Of a stretch of 64,000 nt of DNA, positions 46,451-53,883 are shown piece after piece. Below the pieces are notes generated by a model, which searched no databases, was not told the origin of the DNA, and was given only the letters and a program-made list of their open reading frames with translations. The stretch is from Lachnospiraceae bacterium. Lineage in GTDB: Bacteria > Bacillota > Clostridia > Lachnospirales > Lachnospiraceae. The translations under genes were made by a program, and so were the position numbers. The stretch's first letter is position 1. Every line of letters starts with the position of its first letter. The stretch is from contig SFGF01000008.1 in NCBI GenBank assembly GCA_004556655.1, forward strand, positions 1-64,000, in the 5' to 3' direction.

Positions 46451-46539
46451 AATTTTCGGAACGTTCTTTATTAATCCTGCATATACTGGGATGACTGGTA
46501 AAATAGAAGGTGCGTATGATCAGAGCAGGAGTAAAAGCA

Positions 46540-47778
46540 ATGCAGGAAAATCACATAGACACAGGTAAAATGCAGGTTCAGGTAAGAACGGAAGTGCAGA
46601 ACCGACCGATTGCCGGGGCAAGAATTACCATATCTTATACTGGTGTACCCGGGGAAACGCTGGAGGAGGTACAGACAGATGCTAATGGACAGACGGAATT
46701 TCTGGAATTGCCGACCCCTCCGCTGGAATACAGTCTTGAACCATCGGAAGAACAGCCGTATTCGGAGTATAATATTAGAATACAGGCTCCGGGTTTTGAA
46801 CCGGTGGAAATATCCGGTTCGGAACTTCTTTCCGGGGAAACCAGTATCCAGGGCGTATTGATGCAGCCTTCTGAGGAAGGTGCCTATGAAGATATTGTTA
46901 TACCGGCACATACGTTGTTTGGAGAATATCCGGAAAAAATACCGGAAGATGAGATCAAACCGATGGATACTAGCGGAGAAATCGTTCTGAGTCGGGTTGT
47001 GGTTCCTGAATATGTGGTAGTTCATGATGGAGCACCCGGTGATTCCACGGCAAGGGATTATTATGTTCGTTACAGAGATTATATTAAGAACGTAGCGTGC
47101 AGTGAAATCTATGCCACCTGGCCGCTGGAGACAATCAAGGCTAATGTATTGGCAATTATGTCATTTACGCTGAATCGGGTATATACGGAGTGGTATCGAA
47201 ATAAAGGTTATGATTTTACCATTACGTCTTCTACAGCATATGATCACAAATGGATGCATGGAAGAAATATTTTTGACAGTATTTCAGATGTGGTGGATGA
47301 ATTGTTTGAAAGTTATCTTTCAAGGCCAAATGTAAGACAGCCGATTCTGACACAGTATTGCGATGGGCAGAGAGTCAGTTGTCCGGATTGGCTGAGCCAG
47401 TGGGGCAGTAAAGCGCTGGGAGATCAGAACTATACTGCCATAGAAATTATCCGTCATTATTACGGAGACGATATGTATATTAATTCTGCTGAGGAAATAT
47501 CCGGAATACCGGCTTCCTGGCCGGGATATAATCTGGATATTGGAGCGAGCGGCCTGAAAGTGCGTCAGATTCAGGAACAGCTAAATACCATTAGCCAGAT
47601 TTATACGGCGGTTCCCTCAGTGAGAGCTGACGGAATTTATGGAGAAAATACAGCCAATGCAGTCCGTGCTTTTCAGTCCGTGTTTGGATTGCCGCAGACA
47701 GGAGTAGTGGATTATCAGACATGGTATAAAATCCAGGAGATCTTCGTGGGAATAACGAGAATAGCGGAGTTGAGCTGA
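46540..47778 (+). CDS. SpoIID-like / peptidoglycan-binding protein
   Basis: Three parts are visible in about 412 residues. First is an N-terminal carboxypeptidase-regulatory-like beta domain (RITISYTGVPGETLEEVQTD). Second is a SpoIID-like middle domain (YIKNVACSEIYATWPLETIKANVLA), where the Glu in SEI and the TWP motif match the lytic-transglycosylase signature. Third is a C-terminal PG_binding_1 domain (GASGLKVRQIQEQLN ... DGIYGENTANAVRAFQ). There is no signal peptide. ATG 46540 has AGGAG 8 bases upstream; ATG 46516 (AGAAGG) is also possible. A role in spore or wall peptidoglycan is likely. Confidence 0.78.
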   Translation: MQENHIDTGKMQVQVRTEVQNRPIAGARITISYTGVPGETLEEVQTDANGQTEFLELPTPPLEYSLEPSEEQPYSEYNIRIQAPGFEPVEISGSELLSGETSIQGVLMQPSEEGAYEDIVIPAHTLFGEYPEKIPEDEIKPMDTSGEIVLSRVVVPEYVVVHDGAPGDSTARDYYVRYRDYIKNVACSEIYATWPLETIKANVLAIMSFTLNRVYTEWYRNKGYDFTITSSTAYDHKWMHGRNIFDSISDVVDELFESYLSRPNVRQPILTQYCDGQRVSCPDWLSQWGSKALGDQNYTAIEIIRHYYGDDMYINSAEEISGIPASWPGYNLDIGASGLKVRQIQEQLNTISQIYTAVPSVRADGIYGENTANAVRAFQSVFGLPQTGVVDYQTWYKIQEIFVGITRIAELS

Positions 47779-47812
47779 TTAAGATTAATTGGAAATTACT
47801 TTCTAAACAAAG

Positions 47813-47856
47813 AAAAAGCTGAAACACTTGGCTGATCAAGTATTTCAGCTTTTTTC
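47813..47856. terminator. Bidirectional terminator
   Basis: An 18-bp stem (47813-47830 with 47837-47854, one mismatch) has A/T runs outside. It ends the SpoIID-like gene (+) and the first tRNA-Leu gene (-). Confidence 0.88.
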
Positions 47857-47861
47857 TTTAC

Positions 47862-47945
47862 TGCGGGAGATGGGACTTGAACCCACACGAGCATACACCC
47901 ACAAGATCCTTAGTCTTGCCTGTCTGCCAATTCCAGCACTCCCGC
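47862..47945 (-). tRNA. tRNA-Leu (AAG), copy 1
   Basis: The 84-base type II tRNA has acceptor GCGGGAG/CTCCCGC, T-arm GGGTTCAAGTCCC, a long variable arm, and anticodon loop CTAAGGA inside the stem CAAGA/TCTTG, giving anticodon AAG (Leu, CUU). CCA is not encoded. It is identical over its full length to the copy at 49550-49633. Confidence 0.95.
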
Positions 47946-47974
47946 AAGTGGAATACCGAATTCCTACGATATGT

Positions 47975-48003
47975 AATATATCAAATACACAAAAGAAAGT
48001 CAA
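47975..48003 (-). promoter_or_regulatory. Promoter of tRNA-Leu copy 1
   Basis: On the minus strand: TTGACT (47998-48003), a 17-base spacer, TATATT (47975-47980). Confidence 0.8.
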
Positions 48004-48068
48004 TCTTTTTTTTAAATACATCGAAAAAGGTATTACATCTTATCAGAAAATAATAAATCCTATGTATA

Positions 48069-48097
48069 TTGACATGTAAATTCCTGAATGTTAGTAT
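48069..48097 (+). promoter_or_regulatory. Promoter of the gene between the tRNAs
   Basis: TTGACA (48069-48074), a 17-base spacer, TAGTAT (48092-48097). The first possible in-frame start codon (TTG 48069) coincides with this -35 box and is therefore not the true start. Confidence 0.75.
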
Positions 48098-48134
48098 TGC
48101 ACTATACAGCACGGATGTAATGGGGCGGGAATTT

Positions 48135-49475
48135 ATGGTTAACATAAGACACGAAGAAGCAGACGACAAAGAATTTTATACTTATCATGATTATCTGAAG
48201 GATAAAGCAAGTGGTCATAACAAGGATAGCTTTGCGTATAATTATTGGGAAAATACAGAGGACTTCATTAATGAGCGAAAATTATATGGTCGTTATGAAC
48301 GCGAAAGGATAACAGATGGGTCTTCGAATTCCTATTCTGAGGATTTACAAAGCTCTGTTAATAATTATTTTTATTGTTTAAGAGTAACACAGGATAAAGC
48401 AGCAATGAATTACCTGGAGGAGCATGACCTGGTGATTGATCAGTGGCCGGATCCTTGTTTACCTGTTATTTGGCGACCGGAGACAAACCATGATAAGAGG
48501 TTTGGTGCACATGATAAAAAGCTCCTTTTTAAGGACAAGAACGATGGTTTTTGTTTTCATTTTTTTGGGGGAGAATATGTATATAAGGAGTACAGCAGCT
48601 TGTTTTGTCGACCACAAGAAGCTCAGTTGTATGATTTGCATAAAAATGATCCAAATGTTTATGATAAAAAACTTCGTGAAAAAAACTTTAGAGATCGTCC
48701 TATTTCTCGACTAAAAGATTATCAGAAGCAAATTCTGTATCTTCCTGAACAACAAAAATATTCTGATGCCAGTAAAAAGTTGAAAAAAATACATAAAGAC
48801 ATGGAGAACGATCAGGAAAGCATTGAAAGGGTCAGTTTTGGTAACAGATTTATCTGGACCTTACTGATGCTGATAGGAACTGTTTGTATATCACTGGTGG
48901 TATTGTGTGCATATTGGTTTTTGAAAGGAATGGACACAGATATGGTGAATCAATCATTACTGGCCATGGCAGAAGCAGACAACAGTAAATGGAGTATTAA
49001 ATTAGCATTTCTGACAGTTGGATATTTTATATATGTTATTCTAAGTCTTGCGGTAGCTATTGGAGGAACGGTAGGTTTCTGGGTTGGAGAAGGAATATTG
49101 CTTCTGTTAATTGCAATATTAGTTTTGTATATTGCTGTACGGTTAGATGCAAAAAAATCTCCTTTGGGCAAAAGGGCAAGAGAGGGGAGAAAAAAGGCAG
49201 CCGAGTGGAATGTGAAATTAGAAGAAGCAAGAAAAGGATTGAAAAAGGCAGAGAAAGAATTACAGGAAGCAGAAAATGCATTAAAATCAACAGATGGATA
49301 TCTACAGGCAGTGCAGCGACAAAAGTGGTGGGTAAATAATTATTATACAATTTCAAACAAGTGGATGAATGCATGGTATCAGTGCTTTTTGAATCGCACG
49401 AAACCTGCACATCTGCCTCCTTTAGAAGTGAGAAAGCATTATGAAGAACGAATTATTTTAGAAACAGATAGATGA
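48135..49475 (+). CDS. Unrecognised membrane/coiled-coil protein flanked by tRNA-Leu repeats
   Basis: I do not recognise this family. From ATG 48135 (ATG 48120 is an alternative; neither has a strong ribosome site) it is about 446 residues. There is a charged, Tyr/Asp/Lys-rich cytoplasmic-looking half (1-235), then two or three hydrophobic segments (IWTLLMLIGTVCISLVVLCA; AFLTVGYFIYVILSLAVAIG; EGILLLLIAILVLYIAV), then a basic Lys/Glu coiled-coil (about 355-400) and a Trp/Tyr-rich tail. Its DNA is visibly more AT-rich than its neighbours. It has its own promoter and is bracketed by two identical tRNA genes, suggesting acquisition by transfer. Confidence 0.75.
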   Translation: MVNIRHEEADDKEFYTYHDYLKDKASGHNKDSFAYNYWENTEDFINERKLYGRYERERITDGSSNSYSEDLQSSVNNYFYCLRVTQDKAAMNYLEEHDLVIDQWPDPCLPVIWRPETNHDKRFGAHDKKLLFKDKNDGFCFHFFGGEYVYKEYSSLFCRPQEAQLYDLHKNDPNVYDKKLREKNFRDRPISRLKDYQKQILYLPEQQKYSDASKKLKKIHKDMENDQESIERVSFGNRFIWTLLMLIGTVCISLVVLCAYWFLKGMDTDMVNQSLLAMAEADNSKWSIKLAFLTVGYFIYVILSLAVAIGGTVGFWVGEGILLLLIAILVLYIAVRLDAKKSPLGKRAREGRKKAAEWNVKLEEARKGLKKAEKELQEAENALKSTDGYLQAVQRQKWWVNNYYTISNKWMNAWYQCFLNRTKPAHLPPLEVRKHYEERIILETDR

Positions 49476-49515
49476 ATGGAGTTTCAATATTTAAAAATTA
49501 TGAATTATTGATAAT

Positions 49516-49545
49516 AAAAAAGCCCTTGAAAATCAAGGGCTTTTT
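49516..49545. terminator. Bidirectional terminator
   Basis: AAAAAGCCCTTGA (49516-49528) pairs with TCAAGGGCTTTTT (49533-49545), loop AAAA. It serves the second tRNA gene (-) and the membrane-protein gene (+). Confidence 0.92.
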
Positions 49546-49549
49546 GAAA

Positions 49550-49633
49550 TGCGGGAGATGGGACTTGAACCCACACGAGCATACACCCACAAGATCCTTA
49601 GTCTTGCCTGTCTGCCAATTCCAGCACTCCCGC
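49550..49633 (-). tRNA. tRNA-Leu (AAG), copy 2
   Basis: The 84 bases are identical to the copy at 47862-47945, with the same orientation and anticodon. The flanks differ on both sides, so the repeat is exactly the mature tRNA region. Confidence 0.95.
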
Positions 49634-49667
49634 AGTTCGTTATCGCTTTCGCCAAACGACAAGAGAT

Positions 49668-49696
49668 ACTATAACATTTTATTTTACTTTCGTCAA
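49668..49696 (-). promoter_or_regulatory. Promoter of tRNA-Leu copy 2
   Basis: On the minus strand: TTGACG (49691-49696), a 17-base spacer, TATAGT (49668-49673). The sequence differs from the promoter of copy 1. Confidence 0.85.
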
Positions 49697-49737
49697 TAGC
49701 TTTTTGATTTTTTTGAAAAATTCTTTTATCAGAAATG

Positions 49738-49902
49738 TTATCCGTCTGTTTCACAAAGTGATTTGTGAGCGAGAAGGGATGCCAGCATATCGCCAAGTGT
49801 CATAAGATCTGCAGATAGAATAGCCAGTTCTTTTTCGCTGAGGCATTCGGAAAGCTGACAGGCAAGTGTAGTCAGCAAAAACAGGTTGGAACAGTTTTTC
49901 AT
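49738..49902 (-). CDS. 54-residue conserved small protein (DUF6774-like)
   Basis: A short ORF begins at ATG 49902 (MKNCSNLFLLTTLACQLSEC), six bases after AAGGGA on the minus strand, and ends at TAA 49738-49740. The sequence continues LSEKELAILSADLMTLGDML, an amphipathic helical pattern that I recall from small Lachnospiraceae proteins annotated DUF6774. Three of its four Cys lie in the first 20 residues. It sits directly upstream of the second tRNA-Leu on the same strand. Function unknown. Confidence 0.75.
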   Translation of the reverse strand: MKNCSNLFLLTTLACQLSECLSEKELAILSADLMTLGDMLASLLAHKSLCETDG

Positions 49903-50003
49903 GGGTATTCCCTTATGTTTTTAAAGATTTACTTTATTATATGCGAAAAAACTGAAAATGGATGCAAAAGAGAAGATATTTGCCAGATATAAAATAATAA
50001 TCT

Positions 50004-50031
50004 TTGCTTGTTTGCGTATTTATGGTACAAT
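50004..50031 (+). promoter_or_regulatory. Candidate glgA promoter
   Basis: TTGCTT (50004-50009), 16 bases, TACAAT (50026-50031), giving a leader of about 125 bases. A second TATAAT lies at about 50105 without a clear -35. Confidence 0.5.
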
Positions 50032-50162
50032 TCTATTAAAGAGTAATGCGCTGAAATCATATTCTGGAAGAGATGATGGAAGGGCACAACTGTGATTTCT
50101 CACTGTATAATATTGAAGAAAGTCACGGGTAATTGTAACAAAGCGAAAATTGGAGGTACCAT

Positions 50163-51881
50163 ATGGCAAGGAAAAGTGTAACAAAAACTGCAGATAAGAA
50201 AAAAACTCCGGCGCGAACAAGTAAGAAAAATGTGCGGACAGAAGCAGTGAAAGAAGAAAAGGTGGAAGAAATTCAGAAAGTAGAAGAAGTGACGGAAGAG
50301 CCAAAGACAGAAGAACCAAAGGCAGAGGAACCGAAGATAGAAGAACCAAAGGCGGAAGAGCCTGAGGCAGAAGAACCGAAAGCAGAAGAGCCTAAGGCAG
50401 AAGAACCAAAATTGGAAATTCCTGTAACACCAAGAAGAAGTATTGCATTCATTGGTTCCGAATGTTATCCGTTTGTAAAAACCGGCGGTTTGGGAGATGT
50501 TATGTATGCACTTCCGAAAGCACTGGTGAAACAAAACTGTGATGTGAAAGTAATTCTTCCCCGTTATAAATGTATTCCCTGGAAATATCAGGAAAAGATG
50601 GTGTACAAGGGATCTTTCCAGATGGATCTGTGTGAGGACGGCAGATCATACTATGTAGGAATCATGGAATATGTCTGGGAAGGTGTTGTATATGATTTTA
50701 TCGATAATGAAGAATTTTTCGGCTATGGCAATCCTTACACCAATCTGATTGATGATATTCCAAGATATTGTTATTTCGCAAAAGCTGCGCTGGCAGCATT
50801 GAATTATATGAATTGGATTCCGGATATTATCCATTGTCATGACTGGCAGGCAGCTTTGGTTCCTGTGTATCTGAGAACTATGTTTGAAAGTTCGAAGCTG
50901 ACATCTGCAAAGACGATTTTGACCATTCACAATCTGCGTTTCCAGGGAGTTTACAATATCCCGACGATCCGTTACTGGTCAGGGCTTCCGGATCATGTGT
51001 TCAATAAAGATGCACTGAAAACCGGATATAACGATGCCAATATGTTAAAAGGCGGATTAACGTATGCAAATATTATCACAACGGTGAGTCATACTTATGC
51101 AGGTGAGATACAGACACCGTATTACGGAGAGGATCTGGATGCTCATCTGAGATACCATTCCGGCAAATTAAGAGGAATTGTAAATGGTATTGATTATGAT
51201 ATCTGGGATACCGCTACAGATTCGAGATTGTATGCAAATTATGATGTGACGAATGTTCTGGATAAGAAAAAAGAGAATAAAGCCAGATTACAGGAAGAGT
51301 TGGGTCTGGTACAGGATGATCATAAGTTTGTCATCGGTCTGATTTCCAGACTGACAGACCAGAAAGGACTGGATCTGGTGAATGCAATCCTTCCGCAGAT
51401 TATGGATGAGCATACACAGGTTGTAGTACTTGGTACCGGTGATGACACATATGAGAATTCTTTCCGTTATTATGAAAATGCTTATAAGGGAAATGTATGT
51501 TCCAATATTATGTATGATGAAACCCGTGCTCATAAGATTTATGCAGGAGCGGATGCTTTCCTGGTGCCGTCTCAGTTTGAGCCGTGTGGTTTGACACAGC
51601 TGATTGCCATGCATTATGGTACTGTGCCGATTGTACGTGAAACAGGTGGATTAAAAGATACGGTGGAACCATACAATATGTATTATAATACTGGTAATGG
51701 ATTTACATTTGACAGATACGATGCAGGGTTACTGTTGGATGCAATCAACAGAGCGAAAACTCTGTATTTTACAAATCGCTGGTGCTGGGATGAGATGGTT
51801 CAGAGAAATATGCAGAAAAACTTCTCATGGGATAATTCCGCAAAACAATATAAAGATCTGTATCTGGAATTGACAAGATAA
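50163..51881 (+). CDS. glgA: Glycogen synthase with N-terminal charged repeat extension
   Basis: The GT5 enzyme extends alpha-1,4-glucan from ADP-glucose. The catalytic part starts near residue 91 (RRSIAFIGSECYPFVKTGGLGDV, with the KTGGLGDV ADP-glucose motif) and ends with SQFEPCGLTQLIAMHYGT and TGGLKDTVEPY, all intact and of normal GlgA length (about 480). Ahead of it lies a 90-residue extension: a basic stretch (1-30), then a Val/Glu segment and about eight EEPKA-type pentapeptides (45-84). ATG 50163 follows GGAGGTACC, so the extension is translated. No other glg genes are adjacent. Confidence 0.93.
   Translation: MARKSVTKTADKKKTPARTSKKNVRTEAVKEEKVEEIQKVEEVTEEPKTEEPKAEEPKIEEPKAEEPEAEEPKAEEPKAEEPKLEIPVTPRRSIAFIGSECYPFVKTGGLGDVMYALPKALVKQNCDVKVILPRYKCIPWKYQEKMVYKGSFQMDLCEDGRSYYVGIMEYVWEGVVYDFIDNEEFFGYGNPYTNLIDDIPRYCYFAKAALAALNYMNWIPDIIHCHDWQAALVPVYLRTMFESSKLTSAKTILTIHNLRFQGVYNIPTIRYWSGLPDHVFNKDALKTGYNDANMLKGGLTYANIITTVSHTYAGEIQTPYYGEDLDAHLRYHSGKLRGIVNGIDYDIWDTATDSRLYANYDVTNVLDKKKENKARLQEELGLVQDDHKFVIGLISRLTDQKGLDLVNAILPQIMDEHTQVVVLGTGDDTYENSFRYYENAYKGNVCSNIMYDETRAHKIYAGADAFLVPSQFEPCGLTQLIAMHYGTVPIVRETGGLKDTVEPYNMYYNTGNGFTFDRYDAGLLLDAINRAKTLYFTNRWCWDEMVQRNMQKNFSWDNSAKQYKDLYLELTR
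50287..50412 (+). repeat. 15-bp tandem repeats coding EEPKA units
   Basis: About eight imperfect copies of a 15-base unit (GAAGAACCAAAGGCA type) encode the Glu-Glu-Pro-Lys-Ala array in the glycogen synthase tail. Alternating GAA/GAG and CCA/CCG/CCT codons show the array is not newly expanded. Confidence 0.85.
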
Positions 51882-51907
51882 AACAGAACGGAAGCTATAT
51901 ACGAAAG

Positions 51908-51950
51908 AGCCCTTCATGTTGTACTGTTCGGTACAGTATGAAGGGCTTAT
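51908..51950. terminator. Terminator between glgA and the ymaF-like gene
   Basis: AGCCCTTCAT pairs with ATGAAGGGCT, extended by an inner GTAC/GTAC stem. It lies between convergent genes. Confidence 0.85.
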
Positions 51951-51972
51951 TAGATTGCTGAAAGTTTATTAA

Positions 51973-52323
51973 CTATTCGCAGTATTTAAAATCAGTTGGG
52001 CTGTCAATCAATGTTGCAACCTGGAACTGATGCTTGTGACCATCCATTTCTTCCGTGAAGGCTTTCAGAAAATGAACATGTTTTCCGTTACCTACTTCAA
52101 TAGCAGGTGAAGTCATACCGCAAAATTCATGAAAATGGCCATCCGAAAAGTCGGTATGGAATTTTACTTCATGAATATGGCTGTTGCCTGCTTTGATTGC
52201 TTCGCCGGAAACAGTACAGAATCTATGATTATGACAGTCATTGCATTCGCGTACGATTGCAGTACTGCCGGTTAATTCATGGACATGTTTTTGCTTTTCA
52301 TGATGACAATTCTGGTTATTCAT
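51973..52323 (-). CDS. YmaF-family histidine-rich protein
   Basis: The 116-residue protein is built of repeated His-x-His strands (KHVHELTG, SHIHEVKF, GHFHEFCG, KHVHFLKAF, GHKHQFQV) with a CNDCHNH motif, the pattern of the YmaF family. The regular His spacing suggests metal binding, but the function is unknown. It is monocistronic with GAAGG-type spacing before ATG 52323 and converges on glgA. Confidence 0.85.
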   Translation of the reverse strand: MNNQNCHHEKQKHVHELTGSTAIVRECNDCHNHRFCTVSGEAIKAGNSHIHEVKFHTDFSDGHFHEFCGMTSPAIEVGNGKHVHFLKAFTEEMDGHKHQFQVATLIDSPTDFKYCE

Positions 52324-52397
52324 ACAAACTTCCTTTCTGTGATTTATTATATTGTATGAAAATAAAGAAGAGAAGGTTACAGTTCAGCCAGCCATTA

Positions 52398-52439
52398 TCC
52401 CGCGAGGTGCTGACTTGCAAATGCAAGTCAATCTCGGGA
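52398..52439. repeat. Nested dyad structure
   Basis: TCCCG-GAG (one bulged C) pairs with CTCGGGA around an inner hairpin GACTTGC-AAAT-GCAAGTC. There is no T run in the plus direction. It could be part of the leader of the divergent ymaF-like gene or a protein-binding site. Confidence 0.5.
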
Positions 52440-52471
52440 CAAAAAAAGTGAACGGGTTTATTGGTTGGAAT

Positions 52472-52593
52472 TTGACAATTTCGAAAGAACATGATAGGAT
52501 ACTTAAAACTAAACATAAAAAGAACCGTCTGATGAAGAAGGGCTTTTAGTATTGTGCTGTTAAGGCATGGATATGAAAAGCTCTTCTTTTTTT
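52472..52593 (+). ncRNA. Candidate small RNA with own promoter and terminator
   Basis: TTGACA (52472-52477), a 17-base spacer and TAGGAT (52495-52500) are followed within about 35 bases by a 13-bp terminator stem (52535-52547 with 52576-52588) and a T run. A transcript of roughly 85-90 bases would start near 52507 and end near 52593, without a start codon preceded by a ribosome site. It may instead be an attenuated leader for the YitT gene. Confidence 0.5.
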
Positions 52594-52645
52594 CACAACA
52601 GATATACTAATATGGTTAATTATTAATTTGGGGGTAATTAAACGA

Positions 52646-53281
52646 ATGTTTGCAAGAATTAAATCTTATTTTGAAGAGATTCGACTGTCTTCCTGCATCA
52701 TAGCTTTTTTCAGCAGTGCGATGTTGGCATTTGGATTATATAATATTCATTCACTTTCCGGCGTGACAGAAGGAGGGATATTGGGCCTGACTCTTTTACT
52801 GGAACACTGGTTTGGTATATCGCCGTCTATTAGCGGTATGGTACTGAATCTTCTGTGCTATCTAATGGGGTGGAAGTTTTTAGGGAGAAAATTTATCATA
52901 TATTCTATAGCAGCAGCTACTGGATTTTCCATTTCTTACAGAATTTTTGAACTGTTTGACCCACTGTTTCCGCAACTGGCAGAAAGACCTTTGGCAGCAG
53001 CAATTCTGGGGGCTGTGTTTGTCGGTGTCAGTGCAGGGATTTGCGTACGGGTGGGAGGAGCTCCTGGTGGGGATGATGCGCTTGCCATGAGTATAGCAAG
53101 GGTCACACATATGGATATTCGTTGGGTGTATCTGCTGTGTGATCTGGTTGTGCTTGTATTATCTCTTAGCTATATTCCGGTACAGAGAATCGCTTATTCT
53201 TTCCTTACTGTTATTTTGTCTGGGCAGATTATCGGAATTGTACAGAAAATGAAGTTTCATAAGGAGATAAGCCAGGTTTAG
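52646..53281 (+). CDS. YitT-family membrane protein
   Basis: The 211-residue protein has about five to six hydrophobic helices typical of the YitT/DUF161 membrane domain (SSAMLAFGLYNIHSLSGVTEGG; SAGICVRVGGAPGGDDALAMS). Many YitT proteins carry a C-terminal DUF2179 domain; this one stops after the membrane part. ATG 52646 follows GGGGG at 52630-52634; a TTG at 52628 is in frame but unsupported. The function of the family is unknown. Confidence 0.8.
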   Translation: MFARIKSYFEEIRLSSCIIAFFSSAMLAFGLYNIHSLSGVTEGGILGLTLLLEHWFGISPSISGMVLNLLCYLMGWKFLGRKFIIYSIAAATGFSISYRIFELFDPLFPQLAERPLAAAILGAVFVGVSAGICVRVGGAPGGDDALAMSIARVTHMDIRWVYLLCDLVVLVLSLSYIPVQRIAYSFLTVILSGQIIGIVQKMKFHKEISQV

Positions 53282-53338
53282 GAAATACAGATGTAACAAA
53301 TCTATCCCTCTATTATGAAAATTCGATAGGTATTTTAC

Positions 53339-53367
53339 TTGAAAAATATAGTCATGTGTTATATGAT
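53339..53367 (+). promoter_or_regulatory. Promoter of gntR-clpC
   Basis: TTGAAA (53339-53344), a 17-base spacer, TATGAT (53362-53367), 91 bases before the gntR start. No CtsR direct repeat (GGTCAAA type) or CIRCE is visible here. Confidence 0.7.
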
Positions 53368-53458
53368 ATGTATCACAGCAAAAGAAAAACAAGATTCACA
53401 GGAATATTTGGTGGATCTATGGTCATGTAAAGCAAAGGATAACAGTTCAGGTGATAAT

Positions 53459-53854
53459 ATGCATATTGATTTGATAGAGATAGATTTCAACAGTGACGAA
53501 GCAATTTATATGCAGCTTCGAAACCAGATCATACTGGGAATTGCCACATCCCGTCTTCATGATGGAGATGTGCTTCCATCAGTAAGGCAGCTGGCAGATA
53601 TTATAGGGATTAACATGCATACGGTAAATAAAGCATATGCTGTATTGAGACAGGAGGGTATCGTGTCTATTGACAGGAGAAAGGGCGCTGTTATCTGTAT
53701 TGATTCCGATAAATTATTTGCTATGGAAGAGCTTCGTCGGGATCTGACAATCGTACTGGCAAAGGGGCGGTGCAGGAATATTACCCGTCAGGAAGCTCAT
53801 CAGTTGATTGATGAAATATATCAGGAATGGGATGACAGTTATGCGCATTCTTGA
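53459..53854 (+). CDS. GntR-family regulator, YtrA type
   Basis: ATG 53459 follows AGGTGA. The 131-residue protein has an N-terminal winged helix (IYMQLRNQIILGIATSRLHDG; PSVRQLADIIGINMHTVNKAY) and only a short C-terminal helical tail, the YtrA layout. Such regulators usually control an adjacent ABC transporter. Here the next gene, 29 bases on, is clpC, with no ABC genes near, so it occupies the position that ctsR holds in many Firmicutes (inference: it may control clpC). Confidence 0.88.
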   Translation: MHIDLIEIDFNSDEAIYMQLRNQIILGIATSRLHDGDVLPSVRQLADIIGINMHTVNKAYAVLRQEGIVSIDRRKGAVICIDSDKLFAMEELRRDLTIVLAKGRCRNITRQEAHQLIDEIYQEWDDSYAHS

Positions 53855-53883
53855 AAAGTAAAGGAAAGGCAGGAATAACATAC

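Larger units (their letters stand above)
52324..52645. other. 322-bp intergenic region with dyad and small-RNA-like unit
   Basis: There is no convincing protein gene: a 65-codon ORF at 52352-52549 has no ribosome site and crosses both structures. The region holds the dyad at 52398-52439 and a compact promoter-terminator unit at 52472-52593, annotated separately. Confidence 0.7.

Noticed and set aside
47862..49633. attL/attR of an integrative element
   Set aside because: The repeats are complete tRNAs with separate promoters and terminators, and no integrase lies between them. A simple duplication or recombination is simpler, though transfer of the enclosed gene stays possible.
49472..49699. 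75-codon plus-strand ORF
   Set aside because: It reads through a terminator and the antisense strand of the tRNA-Leu gene.
50287..50412. Intergenic minisatellite
   Set aside because: The repeats are in frame inside glgA with synonymous codon variation, so they are protein repeats.
52352..52549. 65-codon ORF as a possible small protein
   Set aside because: It has no ribosome site, spans a dyad and a promoter, and has no recognisable pattern.
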